Numbered from the stretch's first letter, positions 38,301 to 47,245 are shown. The stretch is DNA of 64,000 bases from Telopea speciosissima (GCF_018873765.1 NC_057917.1:56044464-56108463), one strand, 5' to 3'. Numbers and translations are program-made. The notes: generated from the letters alone by a model not told the origin.

Positions 38301-41300
38301 CAAATGATAAGAACCAAAAAAAAAACAAAAATTGCTCAAAAACACAAAGAAGAAGTTTGCGGCCAGCCATTTGCCTGAACCTTTATGTGCATATGTGTTT
38401 CCTGACAGTTGAGTTTGCTCGGTTTTTCAGGCTACTGGCTTGTACAAGTTTGTTGCAGAGAGGGGACCTTGGAATTCATTGTCAAGATGGGCTTTGGAGT
38501 CATACTTGAAGGGTGAAGTGGGCAAAGCATTCCTTTTGTACTCAAGAATGGCTGAGCTAGGATATGAAGTGGCACAGAGTAATGCCGCATGGATTCTCGA
38601 CAGATTTGGTGAACGTAGTATGTGCATGGGAGAGGCTGGGTTTTGCACGGATGCAGAAAGGCATCAACGTGCACATTCTCTGTGGTGGCAGGCTTCAGAA
38701 CAGGGTAATGAACATGCTGCTCTGCTGATTGGGGATGCATATTACTATGGTCGGGTATGTGTCTAGCTAATAGGCCTGTCTGAGTTCAAAGAGTTGAAAG
38801 TTTGTTTTTAATGCTCTCCCTCTCTCTTGAGTGTTTGCTCATCTTAAATTCGCACTTTAAATTGCAGGGTACTGAGAGAGATTATGATCGTGCAGCAGAG
38901 GCTTACATGCATGCTAAATCACAATCCAATGCACAAGCCATGTTCAACCTCGCCTACATGCATGAACATGGACAAGGTCTTCCTCTTGATCTTCATCTTG
39001 CCAAGCGATATTATGATCAGGCCCTAGAGAGTGATCCAGTGGCAAAATTGCCTGTCACACTGGCCCTCATGAGCTTGTGGATAAGGAAAAACTACGCCAA
39101 CAGCTTCCTGGTGAGGTTCTTCTTTTGTGGCTTTCTTTCATTTGAAACTAAACAATGTTATTACCCATCATATAGTGTTTCAAATTCCTTTTAAAAATTA
39201 TTTCCTGCCTTTAGATTTGTCTATAAATTAACATCCAGGTTTATGCGGAGAAGCTACCATCATGGCTTTGTGTATATATATATGCATGATCCACTGATCC
39301 TGGTTGATTCCATTGATATTCTGTGAATACCAGCTTGTATTGGGTTGGATCGGCTGACCTGTTCCAGGATCAGCAGTGTCCAACCCGGTCACCAATTCTG
39401 ATATTTAAAATCTTGGCTACCTTTAAGATATGAATTACACTAACATATACATATTTTTGCATCATTTATAATCCATAATGCCCCACCCTAAATGTTTCAA
39501 CCGGAAGATTTTATCATTCACATCATTTTCACTTTTAGTGGTTTCTTTCCCTCGTGTGGAATCCCAACTGAATCCAGTGCATGAGGCTCCTGCCACTGCG
39601 GGGTCTGGGGAGGGTCATAATCTATGTTGCCTTAACCCTCACTTTGCAGGGAGAGGCTGTTTCCCAACTCAAACCAGTAACCATAGGTCGCAATGGAGCA
39701 ACCTTACCATTGTGCCGCCCGCCAAGGTCCACTCTCTAAAGGAAAATGTTGAAATAGGGTGCTTACCCGATTGGGGTAAGCAGTCCTAGTTGGATTAGGA
39801 TTAGTCCTACTAGTCCTAGCTGATTAGGATTAGTCCTAGTCATGTTAGGAGTAGTACTAGTCAGATTAATTTCTTTTCTTTTCTTTTATTTTTATTGTTT
39901 TACCCTCAGCCGAGTCCTATTCTGGCATTCCTAGTTGTATTAGGAATTCCTAGTTGGACTAGGACTGAGGTGTTATTATTCCTATTTGTACTTTGATCAG
40001 ATTTATTTCAAGTTAATATAAATAAAGGGGCTTGGGTGATCGATTCAATCACTCAAGCATTCAGTTCTAAGGGCTGTTAACATGGTATCAGAGCCAATTC
40101 TGATCTAAAGAGCAGCTTTCTCAGTTTTTTGTTTTTTATTTTTCACTTTCCCCTCCCCACGGTTTCTGGTTTTCTCTTCTCCACCACTCTCGTCTCATCT
40201 CTCTCATTCAGGGCAGCAACTATGAGGTGATCTGATGAAGATTTAGATGCTGCCCTCAATCCTACCTCATTGAAGACTGAAGATTATTGGTATGACCTAA
40301 TTCTGCCGGCAGATCTCCTCCATTCTTGAAGATCAAGTTCTTCCTACACTTGAAGATTGATCTTTTCCTTTTTTTGGGAGATTATTTTCTGCTATTATTG
40401 GTGCATACCTTCCCTATTTGAAGACTGCAGAATTGGATCAAGTATAATTCAGATCCAGACCTGTGGATTCTCCAAACACAGGTTTTTTACCTAATATGTG
40501 ATCAAATTAGGGTTTCTTATTGGCTCATCAGAAAGAGCTATTTTTTGAAGGACTTCTTCCCCACTACTAGAGGATTACTCGATCTATCTTTCAGCCTATT
40601 CAGACGGCTGAAATTGCTGCCACTTCAAAACCCATACTTCAGATCTGATTCAGTTTTTTGAAGATTCGTTTTTTTTTCAATTTTGTGGATCGATTTCTAC
40701 CTGAACTATGGGTGATTCAGAGACAAACTATCGCTACTTCGGAGGGGATGGTCGACTAGGAATGACTTCCTTCCCTATGTTGCGCCATCAAGCTTGATGG
40801 TACGAATTATTTAACGGGGCGAGATCACTATCCTCGATCGGGCGGTAGGGGATTCATCGCCATCTCATTGGCACCACCAAACAACCAGTGAAGAAGGTGC
40901 TGCCCGTACTAAATGGGCTGCCAATGATGCAATGGTAATGTCCTTTGTTCTGAACTCTATGACCACTGACCTCTCTAGTCAGTATCTTCTCCTTGACACT
41001 GCTACACAAATATGGACAGCTGTCAAGGGCACTTATGGTCGTTCAAGTAGTGGTGCTCAGGTTTATGAAATCAGGAAGACACTCCAAACCACTACTCAGA
41101 AGGAGATGACCGTCACCAAATACTATGCTGCCCTCAAGTGCTTATGGCAGCAATTGGATCACTATGCTCGATTCTAACCTACTACTACTACTGATATTAC
41201 TGCCTACCGCACCTATGTAGACCAATTCCGTGTCTATGATTTTCTGGCTGGCCTCAATGATGACTATGACCCTATTCGGGTGCAAGTCCTTGGACGGGTT

Positions 41301-44300
41301 CCTTTCCCCACTTTAGAGGAGACTTTTTCTTATGTTCACAGTGAAGAGACACGAAGGGCTGCCATGATGATTACTCCTAAAGTTGAGAGATCAGCCTTAC
41401 GGACTGCTGGTCCCACTCCTGTTGCTTCTTCTGATAGTGTTGCTGCTTCCACTACTACTACCAAAGAGCCCGTTAAGTGTGAGCATTGTCACAAACCATA
41501 TCATACTAAGGCTCACTGTTGGAAATTACATGGGAAGCCAGCTGATTTTAAGGCCAAACGTGGTCGTGCTAAATTTAAAAACAAAGCCAATCATACTGAA
41601 AGTGTAGCTCCAACTCCCACTGCTGACATTGGTTTCTCCCAGGAAGAACTCCAGGCTTTACGTCGTATGTTGAACACATCAACTGCCTCTACTACGTCTG
41701 CTGCCAATTCAGGTTCCTTCTTTGCCCGTACGGGTATTTCTTTTGCTGGTCATTGTGCATCAGTAGTATCCACTCCATGGATCATAGACTCCGGTGCTAC
41801 TGATCACATGACAGGTTCTTCTAGCCTTTTTAATACATATTCTCCTGCCTCTAGTAAAGATAAAGTCAAAATTGCTGATGGGTCCCTCTCCTCCATCTCA
41901 GGGAAAAGATCCATTGGTTGTTCTCCTTCCCTTACACTGTCATCTGTGTTGCATATTCCCAAATTTACAACTAACCTTCTTTCCATTAGCAGTATCACTA
42001 AATCCCTGAATTGTAAAGTGACATTTTTTCCCACTCATTGTGTTTTTCAGGAACTGGACTCGGGGAAGACGATTGGATCGTGTAAAGTGCATGGCGGATT
42101 GTACCTGCTTGATGGCGATACTACTCAGGCTTTACCTTCGGCATCCTTCTCTTCTGATTTACATAAATGGCACTCTAGACTAGGCCATCCCCCCTTAGGT
42201 ACTTTATCAAATTTATTCCCAGCATTAGTTAAAGACTGTAATAAGGAATAATTTTTTTGTGAGCCTTGTGTCTTGGCTAAACAGACGCGTTCAACTTATC
42301 CTATTTCTAATAAAGATCCTCTTTCTTATTTCATATTGTTCATACTGATGTGTGGGGGCCTAGTAGGAAAACTTCCCTGACTGGCCATCGGTGGTATGTC
42401 ACTTTCATTGACTGCTATTCTAGGTTCACTTGGGTATACCTTGTGCACACAAAAAGTGAAGTTTTTTTTATGTTTTCAACACTTTCATCAAATGATTAAG
42501 ACCCAGTTTAATGCCACTCTTCAAATTTTGAGGAGTGACAATGGGAAAGAGTATATGGAAGGTCAGTTCCAAAAATACCTTGCTGCACATGGAATCCTCC
42601 ATCAGACCAGCTGTGTCGACACTCCAGCCCAAAATGGTGTGGCTGAGAGCCTGAGAGAAAAAACGGCCACCTCTTGGAGGTGGCTAGGGCCCTTATGTTT
42701 GCTCGCAATGTCCCTTCCCTTTATTGGGGGGATGCTGTCCTTACTGCAGCCTATTTAATTAATAGGCTGCCCAGTCGGGTTCTTCTTTCAAAAGCCCCTA
42801 TTGAGCTATTACTTGGCTCTTTTTCCTTTATAGTCCCACCTAAGTTGTTTGGCTGCGTTTGTTATACTAGGGATACAAGGTCCCCTGGTAAACTTGACCC
42901 ACGTAGCCTCCGCTGCAATTTCTTGGGTTACTCTGCTACCCAGAAGGGGTACAAATGTTACTACCCTCCATCCCGCAGGACTTTTATCAGCATGGATGTT
43001 GTCTTTCATGAAAATGTTCTATATTATGTGTCCCCACCTCTTCAGGGGGAGAGTGTTAGTGAAGATGTGCTGACTATTGACTCTCCACCTCCACTTCAGT
43101 CTGTTTACCATGAGTCTGAACCAGTTCGGCCTGCCCCTAGTACTCCCCCTGAGTCAAGGGGAGAGGTTCCTATACAGGGGGAGCCCATTTCTATTTAGGG
43201 GGAGCAATCTACCCCGGTCCAGACTCCTATCCAGAGGACTATTAGTGAATTTCAGAGGAGGATTGATGCCGAATGTGAAGACCTATGCAAGGAAACATAA
43301 GCAGTTCAATCAATCTGTTGCTCCAGCACCCATCCAATTGCCGAACTTGGATCCAGAACCTGCCTCTCCACCTGGTAATGATCCTGATTTACCTATTGCT
43401 CTTCGCAAAGGTGTCAGAACTTGCACTCAGCATCCCATATCTCATGTTGTTTCTTATGATTCCCTTTCCCCATCCTTTCGTGCTTTTGTTTCCTCTCTTT
43501 CTTCTGTTCGTATTCCTAACAATTGGCAGGAAGCTTTATCAGACGAAAAGTGGAAGGCAGCTATGATGGAAGAAATGGACGCCTTAAAGAAAATAACACA
43601 TGGGAGCTTGTGGTTCTTCCACCTGGGAAGAAAACCGTTGGATGTAAATGGGTGTTTGTGGTGAAACAGAAGGTGGATGGCACTGTGGATAGGTATAAGG
43701 CACGACTCGTGGCCAAGGGGTTCACTCAGACATACGGCATTGATTACCAGGAAACTTTTGCACCTGTTGCAAAGTTAAATACTGTTCGTGTGTTATTATC
43801 TTGTGCAGTCAACCTTGGATGGGATTTGCAACGGCTAGATGTAAAAAATGCCTTCCTAAATGGAACACTGGATGAGGAGGTGTATATGGACATTCCACCA
43901 GGGTTCTCTTGTGACAGAAACCAAGGAAAAGTATGTAGACTAAAGCGTGCACTTTATGGGCTGAAGCAGTTACCTCGAGCATGGTTTGGCCGGTTCCACA
44001 AGGCCATGATTTCTATGGGCTATAAGTAGAGTAATGCTGATCACACACACTTTATAAAGAAAGTTGGTGGAAAACTCACTGTTTTTATAGTCTACGTTGA
44101 TGATATAGTGGTTACTGGCAATGATGGTAATGAGATCAGACGGTTGAAGACCTTCCTTGGACAAGAATTTGAGATTAAAGATCTAGGGAAACTACGATAC
44201 TTTCTTGGGATTGAAGTAGCCAGATCTTCTAAAGGCATTTTTCTCTCCCAAAGGAAGTATGTCCTAGACTTATTGGCTGAGACCGGGTTGCTAGGCTGTC

Positions 44301-46280
44301 ATCCTTCAGATACTCCTATGGACCCTATTGTTCGACTCAAGGAGAAAGAGGGTGAGCCTGTTGATAAAGGCCGGTACCAAAGACTTGTAGGGAAGCTGAT
44401 TTATCTTTCACACACGTGTCCTGACATTGCTTTCGCCGTGAGTACTGTGAGTCAGTTTATGCATGATCCCTACTCTTCTTATATGGAGGTTGTTCTTTGC
44501 ATCTTGCACTATTTGAAGTTAGCTCCTGGAAAAGGAATTCTTTTATCTATGCATAGTCATCTACGGATAGAAGCATACACTGATGCTGTTTGGGCTGGTT
44601 CTGCAGAGTGGAAGTCTATTTCTGGGTATTGCTCATTTGTAGGTAGAAATCTTGTCACATGGCGTAGCAAGAAGCAAAATGTGGTTGCTCGTTCTAGTGT
44701 CGAAGTTGAGTTTCGAGCTATGGTACAAGGTATTTGTGAGTTACTATGGCTTAAAGGTTTGCTACAAGATCTTGGTGTTCCTTTTCGTCTTCCTATGATG
44801 CTGTACTGCGACAACAAGGCTGCCATCAGCATAGCACACAACCCAGTACAGCATGATCGTACCAAGCATGTTGAGGTGGATAGGCATTTCATCAAAGAGA
44901 AGTTAGAAGCTGGGCTGATTTGTTTTCCCTTTGTGACATCTGCTGATCAACTTGCTGATATCTTCACCAAGGGATTGTCTGGAAAATTGTTTCATCCCAA
45001 TTTAGTCAAGTTGGGCATGATCGACATCTTTGCTCCAACTTGAGGGGGAGTATTGAAATAGGTTGCTTACCCGATTGGGGTAAGCAGTCCTAGTTGGATT
45101 AGGATTAGTCCTACTAGTCCTAGCTGATTAGGATTAGTCCTAGTCATGTTAGGAGTAGTACTAGTCAGATTAAGTTCTTTTCTTTTCTTTTATTTTTATT
45201 GTTTTACCCTCAGCCGAGTCCTATTCTGGCATTCCTAGTTGTATTAGGAATTCCTAGTAGACTAGGACTGAGGTGTTATTATTCCTATTTGTACTTTGAT
45301 CAGATTTATTTCAAGTTAATATAAATAAAGGGGCTTGGGTGATCGATTCAATCACTCAAGCATTCAGTTCTAAGGGCTGTTAACAGAAAACGACTTAAAG
45401 TTGGAGTCAAATAAGGGAATAATAAAACAATTTCTTTGAATATACAGAGGCATTTGATCCATTACAACCTAGTGGTAAGTGGTAACAATGTAACTGATGC
45501 AAATGAGAGTATGGGCAATTGATACCAAAGATACATAACAATGTGACTGATGCAAATGAGGGTATGAGCACTATTCCAATGGATCAGGTACGGAGAGAAT
45601 TTGAATTGCCACTACAAAGCCCAAGCATTTTCCAAGCACTGGCAAATCAGGAACTATGTTTCAATCTCAGCAATATTTTATCTAGTTAAAACTTGAATTA
45701 TTGACCAACAAAGTTAAAATTTCTGATAAGACTCGGCTGATTGAATTATTCGAATTCATTTAGAGGACTCAGGTACTTGAGTTTGCTAATAGTAAATACA
45801 TAATCTTTACGCAGTACTATTCCTACGCATGCTTAAACTTGTTGTTCAATGTAATGGTTAAAAGCGCCTCTGTTTTTTTTTTTATTGGGCTCCAGTTATT
45901 GCAGACATTCATTAGCTGTGTGTTCTACTTGAAGTTTCTCCAGTGCTCAATTCTGCCATCCTAAAGAGAAATTTCATTCAGCTGTGACCTTCTGTTTTTG
46001 GATTATTCACTTAACCGGACTCCTAAATGTTGAAGTGCTTTATATATTGTCTTTTCAGGTCAGATTGATTGATTCATTGCCTGAAGCCTATCCAAAAGTT
46101 GGAGCCTGGATTGAGAAGGTGATCATGGATGAAGGCAATGCAACAATCCTTACTCTCTTTGTCTGCCTTTTGACAGTTCTCTACCTTCGTGAGCGGCAAA
46201 GAAGGCATGCAGCAGCTGCCCCTGGGGAGATGCCCCTCCCACTCCAACCCAATGAGCATGATGCACTTGTTCCCAATTAG
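7823..46280 (+). CDS. HRD3A: HRD3A/SEL1L homologue, ERAD Sel1-repeat protein (six exons)
   Basis: Plant HRD3A (SEL1L in animals, EBS5 in Arabidopsis) is an ER membrane protein that partners the E3 ligase HRD1 and presents misfolded lumenal glycoproteins for retrotranslocation. Exons are 7823-8380, 8472-8963, 15056-15271, 38431-38754, 38868-39110 and 46059-46280. All junctions are GT-AG and phase 0. The total is 2055 bp, 684 residues, near the usual plant length. Residues 1-28 form a signal peptide, about 35-95 are acidic, and about 130-610 hold some ten Sel1/TPR-like repeats (A-x-x-x-L-G-x-x-Y-x-x-G pattern). Residues about 640-654 form one transmembrane helix, followed by a basic RERQRR and a short cytosolic tail. 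Sequons include two NYT sites and an NAT just before the helix. The frame is intact, so it is likely functional. Introns 2, 3 and 5 are filled with transposons. Confidence 0.95.
8472..8963 (+). CDS. HRD3A: HRD3A exon 2
   Basis: It encodes residues 187-350. Intron 1 (8381-8471, 91 bp) ends TTGCTTGCAG. The exon carries three Sel1 repeats with the signatures [16 protein letters not shown] and MGYLYVKG. It ends NYTK before donor GTAAGT. Confidence 0.93.
9240..10975. repeat. non-coding repeat-derived DNA, possibly LTR related
   Basis: It has no coding content. The blocks around 10640-10860 (for example GTAGAGGATTAGGAGAAGA) reappear in inverted orientation near 35750-36000 in intron 3, so this is a dispersed repeat. 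The class is uncertain. Confidence 0.35.
11037..11801 (+). mobile_element. hAT-like non-autonomous element, 765 bp copy
   Basis: The termini CATAGTTGTCA and TGACAACTATG are perfect inverted repeats. The element is flanked on both sides by the 8-bp duplication CCCACCAC (11029-11036 and 11802-11809). An 8-bp duplication is the hAT signature. The ends and the subterminal palindrome GTCGATATATCGAC (11739-11752) are shared with the 366-bp element at 17890. This copy has about 400 bp of extra interior and no transposase frame. Confidence 0.85.
12198..13796. mobile_element. TIR element of about 1.6 kb, class unclear
   Basis: The left end GGGCTGATTTGGTGTGATTT matches the inverted right end GGGGCTGTTTTGGTATGATT with few changes. 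The match continues through GATTTCGATTTCA. The tips resemble PIF/Harbinger-type termini, but no clear 3-bp duplication was found. The interior has a direct repeat of GATCTAATCTGCTGCCCTGC (about 12930 and 13018). It has no transposase. Confidence 0.55.
14351..14672 (+). repeat. tandem duplication, two copies of about 162 bp
   Basis: The segment from TGGGTCC-ACAGGAT-TTCTAGAAGCATT to ACTCCTTCAGCT occurs twice, back to back, with about ten differences. Each unit carries CTGTTCACATGAACAG, a perfect 16-bp palindrome, followed by a related GTGAATAGTG. It lies in intron 2, about 400 bp before exon 3. Confidence 0.85.
15056..15271 (+). CDS. HRD3A: HRD3A exon 3
   Basis: It encodes residues 351-422, starting [11 protein letters not shown] after acceptor TTTGTAG. 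It holds two Sel1 repeats ([16 protein letters not shown]) and ends KKNLPM before donor GTAAGT. It stands alone between introns of 6.1 and 23.2 kb. Confidence 0.93.
15802..16082 (-). repeat. 3' LTR of Copia 1
   Basis: It matches 29436-29734 except for an 18-bp GA-rich indel and a few substitutions. The ATATA duplication abuts it on the left. Confidence 0.92.
17890..18255 (+). mobile_element. hAT-like MITE, 366 bp, inside Copia 1 pol
   Basis: The ends CATAGTTGTCA and TGACAACTATG are perfect inverted repeats. An exact 8-bp duplication GTAATGTG (17882-17889 and 18256-18263) flanks it. It shares ends and the GTCGATATATCGAC palindrome (18193-18206) with the 765-bp copy in intron 2 and looks like an internal-deletion derivative of it. 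Confidence 0.9.
20647..22653. mobile_element. hAT-like element, 2007 bp, inside Copia 1 gag
   Basis: An exact 8-bp duplication CCTGTAAT (20639-20646 and 22654-22661) flanks the insertion. The tips are imperfect inverted repeats (CATAGTACTAT and CATGGTATAAAAT inverted). Both subterminal regions are packed with CGATATATCG-type palindromes, as expected of hAT transposase-binding sites. The interior keeps decayed coding sequence on the - strand but no catalytic domain. Confidence 0.82.
21110..21948 (-). pseudogene. remnant of hAT-encoded protein (probable transposase C-terminal tail)
   Basis: Consecutive - strand frames starting at 21948 encode an acidic Asp/Gly-rich tract ([16 protein letters not shown]), then a frame break. 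Next comes a Pro/Arg-rich stretch (to about 21481), then a Gly/Tyr-rich stretch ([15 protein letters not shown], about 21400-21450). Such acidic then Gly/Tyr-rich tails occur at the C-terminus of some plant hAT transposases. That identity is inferred from composition and from lying in a hAT-like element. No BED finger or dimerisation domain is visible. Confidence 0.4.
23166..23457 (+). repeat. 5' LTR of Copia 2
   Basis: It starts TGTTAGAGTTG and ends TTTCAACT directly before the primer-binding site. It differs from the 3' LTR at about five or six positions by eye. Confidence 0.92.
24300..28640 (+). pseudogene. Copia 2 Gag-Pol polyprotein, heavily frameshifted
   Basis: Recognisable pieces in order: Gag (about 24410-25020), a zinc knuckle whose last Cys is Ser (about 25085-25130), a damaged protease at WIIDS (about 25395), and integrase with HTDVWGPSP and FVDDYSRS (about 25975-26080). 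Then an LDPKALKC segment (about 26500), reverse transcriptase with YVDD at 27698-27709, and RNase H ([14 protein letters not shown], about 28405). The pieces lie in all three frames because of many small indels. It is related to Copia 1 (same [17 protein letters not shown]ag block and similar RNase H) and inactive. Confidence 0.82.
28648..28940 (+). repeat. 3' LTR of Copia 2
   Basis: It follows the polypurine tract and ends TTTCAACT before the ATACG duplication. Confidence 0.92.
29436..29734 (-). repeat. 5' LTR of Copia 1
   Basis: On the - strand it starts TGTTAGAGTTACTA and ends before the primer-binding site. ATATA follows on the right. Confidence 0.92.
29740..31555. other. intron 3 stretch without recognisable genes
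   Basis: No gene is seen. It contains GATACC-rich repeat DNA (about 30810-31060) and a tandem duplication described separately. Short frames here show no domain. Confidence 0.5.
30939..31170 (+). repeat. tandem duplication of about 116 bp
   Basis: GATACC-AAAACCATGG with a purine-rich follow-on (GGGAAAGAAAAGA...GGAAGGGA) appears at 30939 and again at 31055, with several differences. Confidence 0.7.
31560..34150 (+). mobile_element. decayed Gypsy-type LTR retrotransposon (LTR and gag only)
   Basis: An LTR-like stretch with a TATA-like TATATAAATA (31760) is followed by the primer-binding-site motif TTGGTATCACAGCTG at about 32635. A degraded gag follows. It shows [18 protein letters not shown], then [14 protein letters not shown] (about 33040-33190), DNMTVEEY (about 33325), and an R/P-rich tail near 33540-33700. 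Stops and frameshifts are frequent, and no pol or second LTR is found. The identity rests on the gag pattern. Confidence 0.6.
34384..35037. mobile_element. hAT-like MITE rich in GTATCG motifs, 654 bp
   Basis: The exact 8-bp repeat TATAGTCA (34376-34383 and 35038-35045) flanks it. The ends AGGATTTAAGTATC and (inverted) AGGTTAAAAGCATC are similar. Both subterminal regions carry many GTATCGTATC-type motifs. It resembles the smaller element at 48895. Confidence 0.6.
35110..37010. repeat. non-coding LTR-like repeat DNA
   Basis: It starts with a GAA run, then promoter-like AT-rich DNA (TATAAAAGAAC near 35465), a (C)17 run (35778-35794) and CCCTAA-rich sequence. It ends in a block with GGCAAGGTGGGTGCTTAACACC (about 36627), a motif seen in large non-coding plant retrotransposon derivatives. 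Part is shared in inverted orientation with 10640-10860. There is no protein. Confidence 0.4.
37011..38430. other. unique 3' portion of intron 3
   Basis: This is AT-rich sequence without recognisable repeats or frames. It is probably original intron leading to the exon 4 acceptor. A TGCAG at about 37678 is a possible cryptic acceptor, but no conserved coding follows it. Confidence 0.5.
38431..38754 (+). CDS. HRD3A: HRD3A exon 4
   Basis: It encodes residues 423-530, starting [12 protein letters not shown] after acceptor TTTTTCAG. It resumes the Sel1 repeat interrupted by intron 3 without missing residues. It contains the [10 protein letters not shown] block and ends GDAYYYGR before GTATGT. 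Confidence 0.93.
38868..39110 (+). CDS. HRD3A: HRD3A exon 5
   Basis: It encodes residues 531-611. It completes the [13 protein letters not shown] repeat and carries the last one ([10 protein letters not shown]), then the [11 protein letters not shown] segment. Intron 4 before it is only 113 bp. Donor GTGAGG follows. Confidence 0.93.
39570..39735 (-). mobile_element. Au-type SINE
   Basis: On the - strand it reads GGTTGCTCCATTG, a pol III B-box-like GGTTACTGGTTTGAG, AAACAGCCTCTC, AGGGTTAAGGCAAC, CCCTCCCCAGACCCC, GCAGTGGCAGGAGCC and CATGCACTGG. That order is characteristic of the plant Au SINE family, which is transcribed by RNA polymerase III and moved by LINE enzymes. A protein frame over it is spurious. 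Confidence 0.8.
39747..40082 (+). repeat. 5' LTR of Copia 3
   Basis: It starts TGTTGAAATAGG and ends GGGCTGTTAACA. It contains tandem TAGTCCTA-type motifs (39780-39860) and ATATAAATAAAGG near 40015, a likely promoter/polyadenylation region. Confidence 0.94.
40708..45043 (+). pseudogene. Copia 3 Gag-Pol polyprotein with several frame breaks
   Basis: Gag starts at the ATG at 40708 (MGDSETNY). The zinc knuckle [14 protein letters not shown] lies near 41479, protease [11 protein letters not shown] near 41778-41815, and GAG-pre-integrase [10 protein letters not shown] near 42165. An integrase segment ends at GVAES near 42650. Reverse transcriptase ([15 protein letters not shown] to YVDD at 44093-44104) and RNase H ([14 protein letters not shown], ending 45043) follow. 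Breaks: frameshifts in early gag, a TAA at 42249-42251, integrase frameshifts near 42400-42680, shifts near 43180-43600, and a TAG near 44028. RNase H is intact for 311 codons. It is inactive alone but little decayed at DNA level. Confidence 0.88.
45051..45385 (+). repeat. 3' LTR of Copia 3
   Basis: It follows the polypurine tract. The second base is A instead of G (TATTGAAAT), otherwise nearly identical to the 5' copy. Confidence 0.94.
45391..46058. other. unique 3' part of intron 5
   Basis: A near-duplicate phrase (TGATGCAAATGAG-GTATG) occurs at about 45496 and 45551. No gene or mobile element is seen. Confidence 0.5.
46059..46280 (+). CDS. HRD3A: HRD3A exon 6
   Basis: It encodes residues 612-684 and the TAG stop. 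Acceptor CTTTTCAG precedes [14 protein letters not shown]. The single C-terminal transmembrane helix ([14 protein letters not shown]) is followed by a basic patch and a Pro-rich tail ending DALVPN. Confidence 0.93.
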   Translation, partial: VRLIDSLPEAYPKVGAWIEKVIMDEGNATILTLFVCLLTVLYLRERQRRHAAAAPGEMPLPLQPNEHDALVPN

Positions 46281-46596
46281 TTGTGATAGTGGTGGTTCTC
46301 CTTACTGATGAAGATAGTCACTGTGATCCGCCTGTGCAAAAGATCTCTGAAGTCTTAACCGTTGTATTGTTACTGAAATCTTGGAAAATATAGGGTCCTC
46401 AGCAATGATGGGAGAAAGTCCAGCGCTTGATAGAATGTGAGTGATAAGTGTCTTGGACGAAAAAGGTAAACCTTGACACTGAATGAGAAGAGGACCCATG
46501 TGTTGTCAATGTCAGTTAAACGTGGGGCCCCAACACTAACCCAATCATATGGTACACACTGTAGTACACCTTTTCCCTATCCTTAAGGGTTCAGAA

Positions 46597-46623
46597 TTTT
46601 TTTTTTGGGGGGGGGGGGGGGGG
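46597..46623 (+). repeat. T10-G17 homopolymer junction
   Basis: Ten T are followed directly by 17 G, about 320 bp after the HRD3A stop. Length is likely to be unreliable in the assembly. Confidence 0.8.
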
Positions 46624-47209
46624 TTGGTGGTGTTGTGTTTGAATGAAATTAATGGTTCAGAATTGTTCATAGTTTTGTGTATCTACTGTTTTCCTTTGTT
46701 GTATTTTGACAGTTCACCAGAGTTGGATTGAACTCAGTTTTAGTGGAGGATGGGGTTTATCTGTTACTGTAACTGAAATTTGGGTCCTCCTTAACTGCTA
46801 GATGGTTGATAGGGCCTACAAACCTGCACCAAGAGGAGCTCCCAGTGGGTCTCGGACCTACTCACCTTCTCCCTGCACCTTGGGCTCTAGTTTGAAGTTT
46901 CTGGTTAATGTAATGTAATCCACAAGAAACATTCCATAAACACGTTGCAAATCATCAAGAAAACCAATAAGCAATGCCAGGAATGTGGTCTAAATGAGAG
47001 TTTTAAGGATATAAATGAAGGAAATATAGCAGTTACCCTGTTTATAGACGACCAAGATCAATCACCACGCCACAAACAATCACTATCCTTTGTGATGCAG
47101 CTTTTGTGGAGAAACGAAAAAAAAAAGAAAAAAGAAGGGAGGTGCAGGATGGATGGCAAGAGATGTTGCAAGTTATTTTCTCTTAGCAGGAACAAACATA
47201 TACAATACG

Positions 47210-47214
<5 letters not shown>

Positions 47215-47245
<31 letters not shown>
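47215..47245 (+). repeat. (AG)n microsatellite
   Basis: This is a 31-bp uninterrupted AG run. Confidence 0.95.

Larger units (their letters stand above)
15272..38430 (+). other. HRD3A intron 3 (23.2 kb)
   Basis: The donor GTAAGT at 15272 and acceptor TTTTTCAG at 38430 join exons 3 and 4 in phase 0 within one Sel1 repeat, with no residues lost. Contents in order: hAT-like fragment (about 15600-15800), Copia nest (15802-29734), unassigned DNA, Gypsy remnant, hAT-like MITE, LTR-like non-coding DNA, and about 1.4 kb of unique sequence. Confidence 0.88.
39747..45385 (+). mobile_element. Copia LTR retrotransposon 3, relatively young
   Basis: The LTRs are 39747-40082 and 45051-45385, with the exact duplication GAAAA (39742-39746 and 45386-45390). 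The primer-binding site TGGTATCAGAGCC starts at 40083 and the polypurine tract TTGAGGGGGAG ends at 45050. By eye the LTRs differ by about three substitutions and one 1-bp indel. Confidence 0.95.
39111..46058 (+). other. HRD3A intron 5 (6.9 kb)
   Basis: It is bounded by GTGAGG and CTTTTCAG. It contains an Au-type SINE, a complete Copia element in the same orientation as the gene, and about 670 bp of unique sequence before exon 6. Confidence 0.88.

Noticed and set aside
39478-39789. 103-residue protein in intron 5
   Set aside because: The sequence is an Au SINE plus the start of a Copia LTR.
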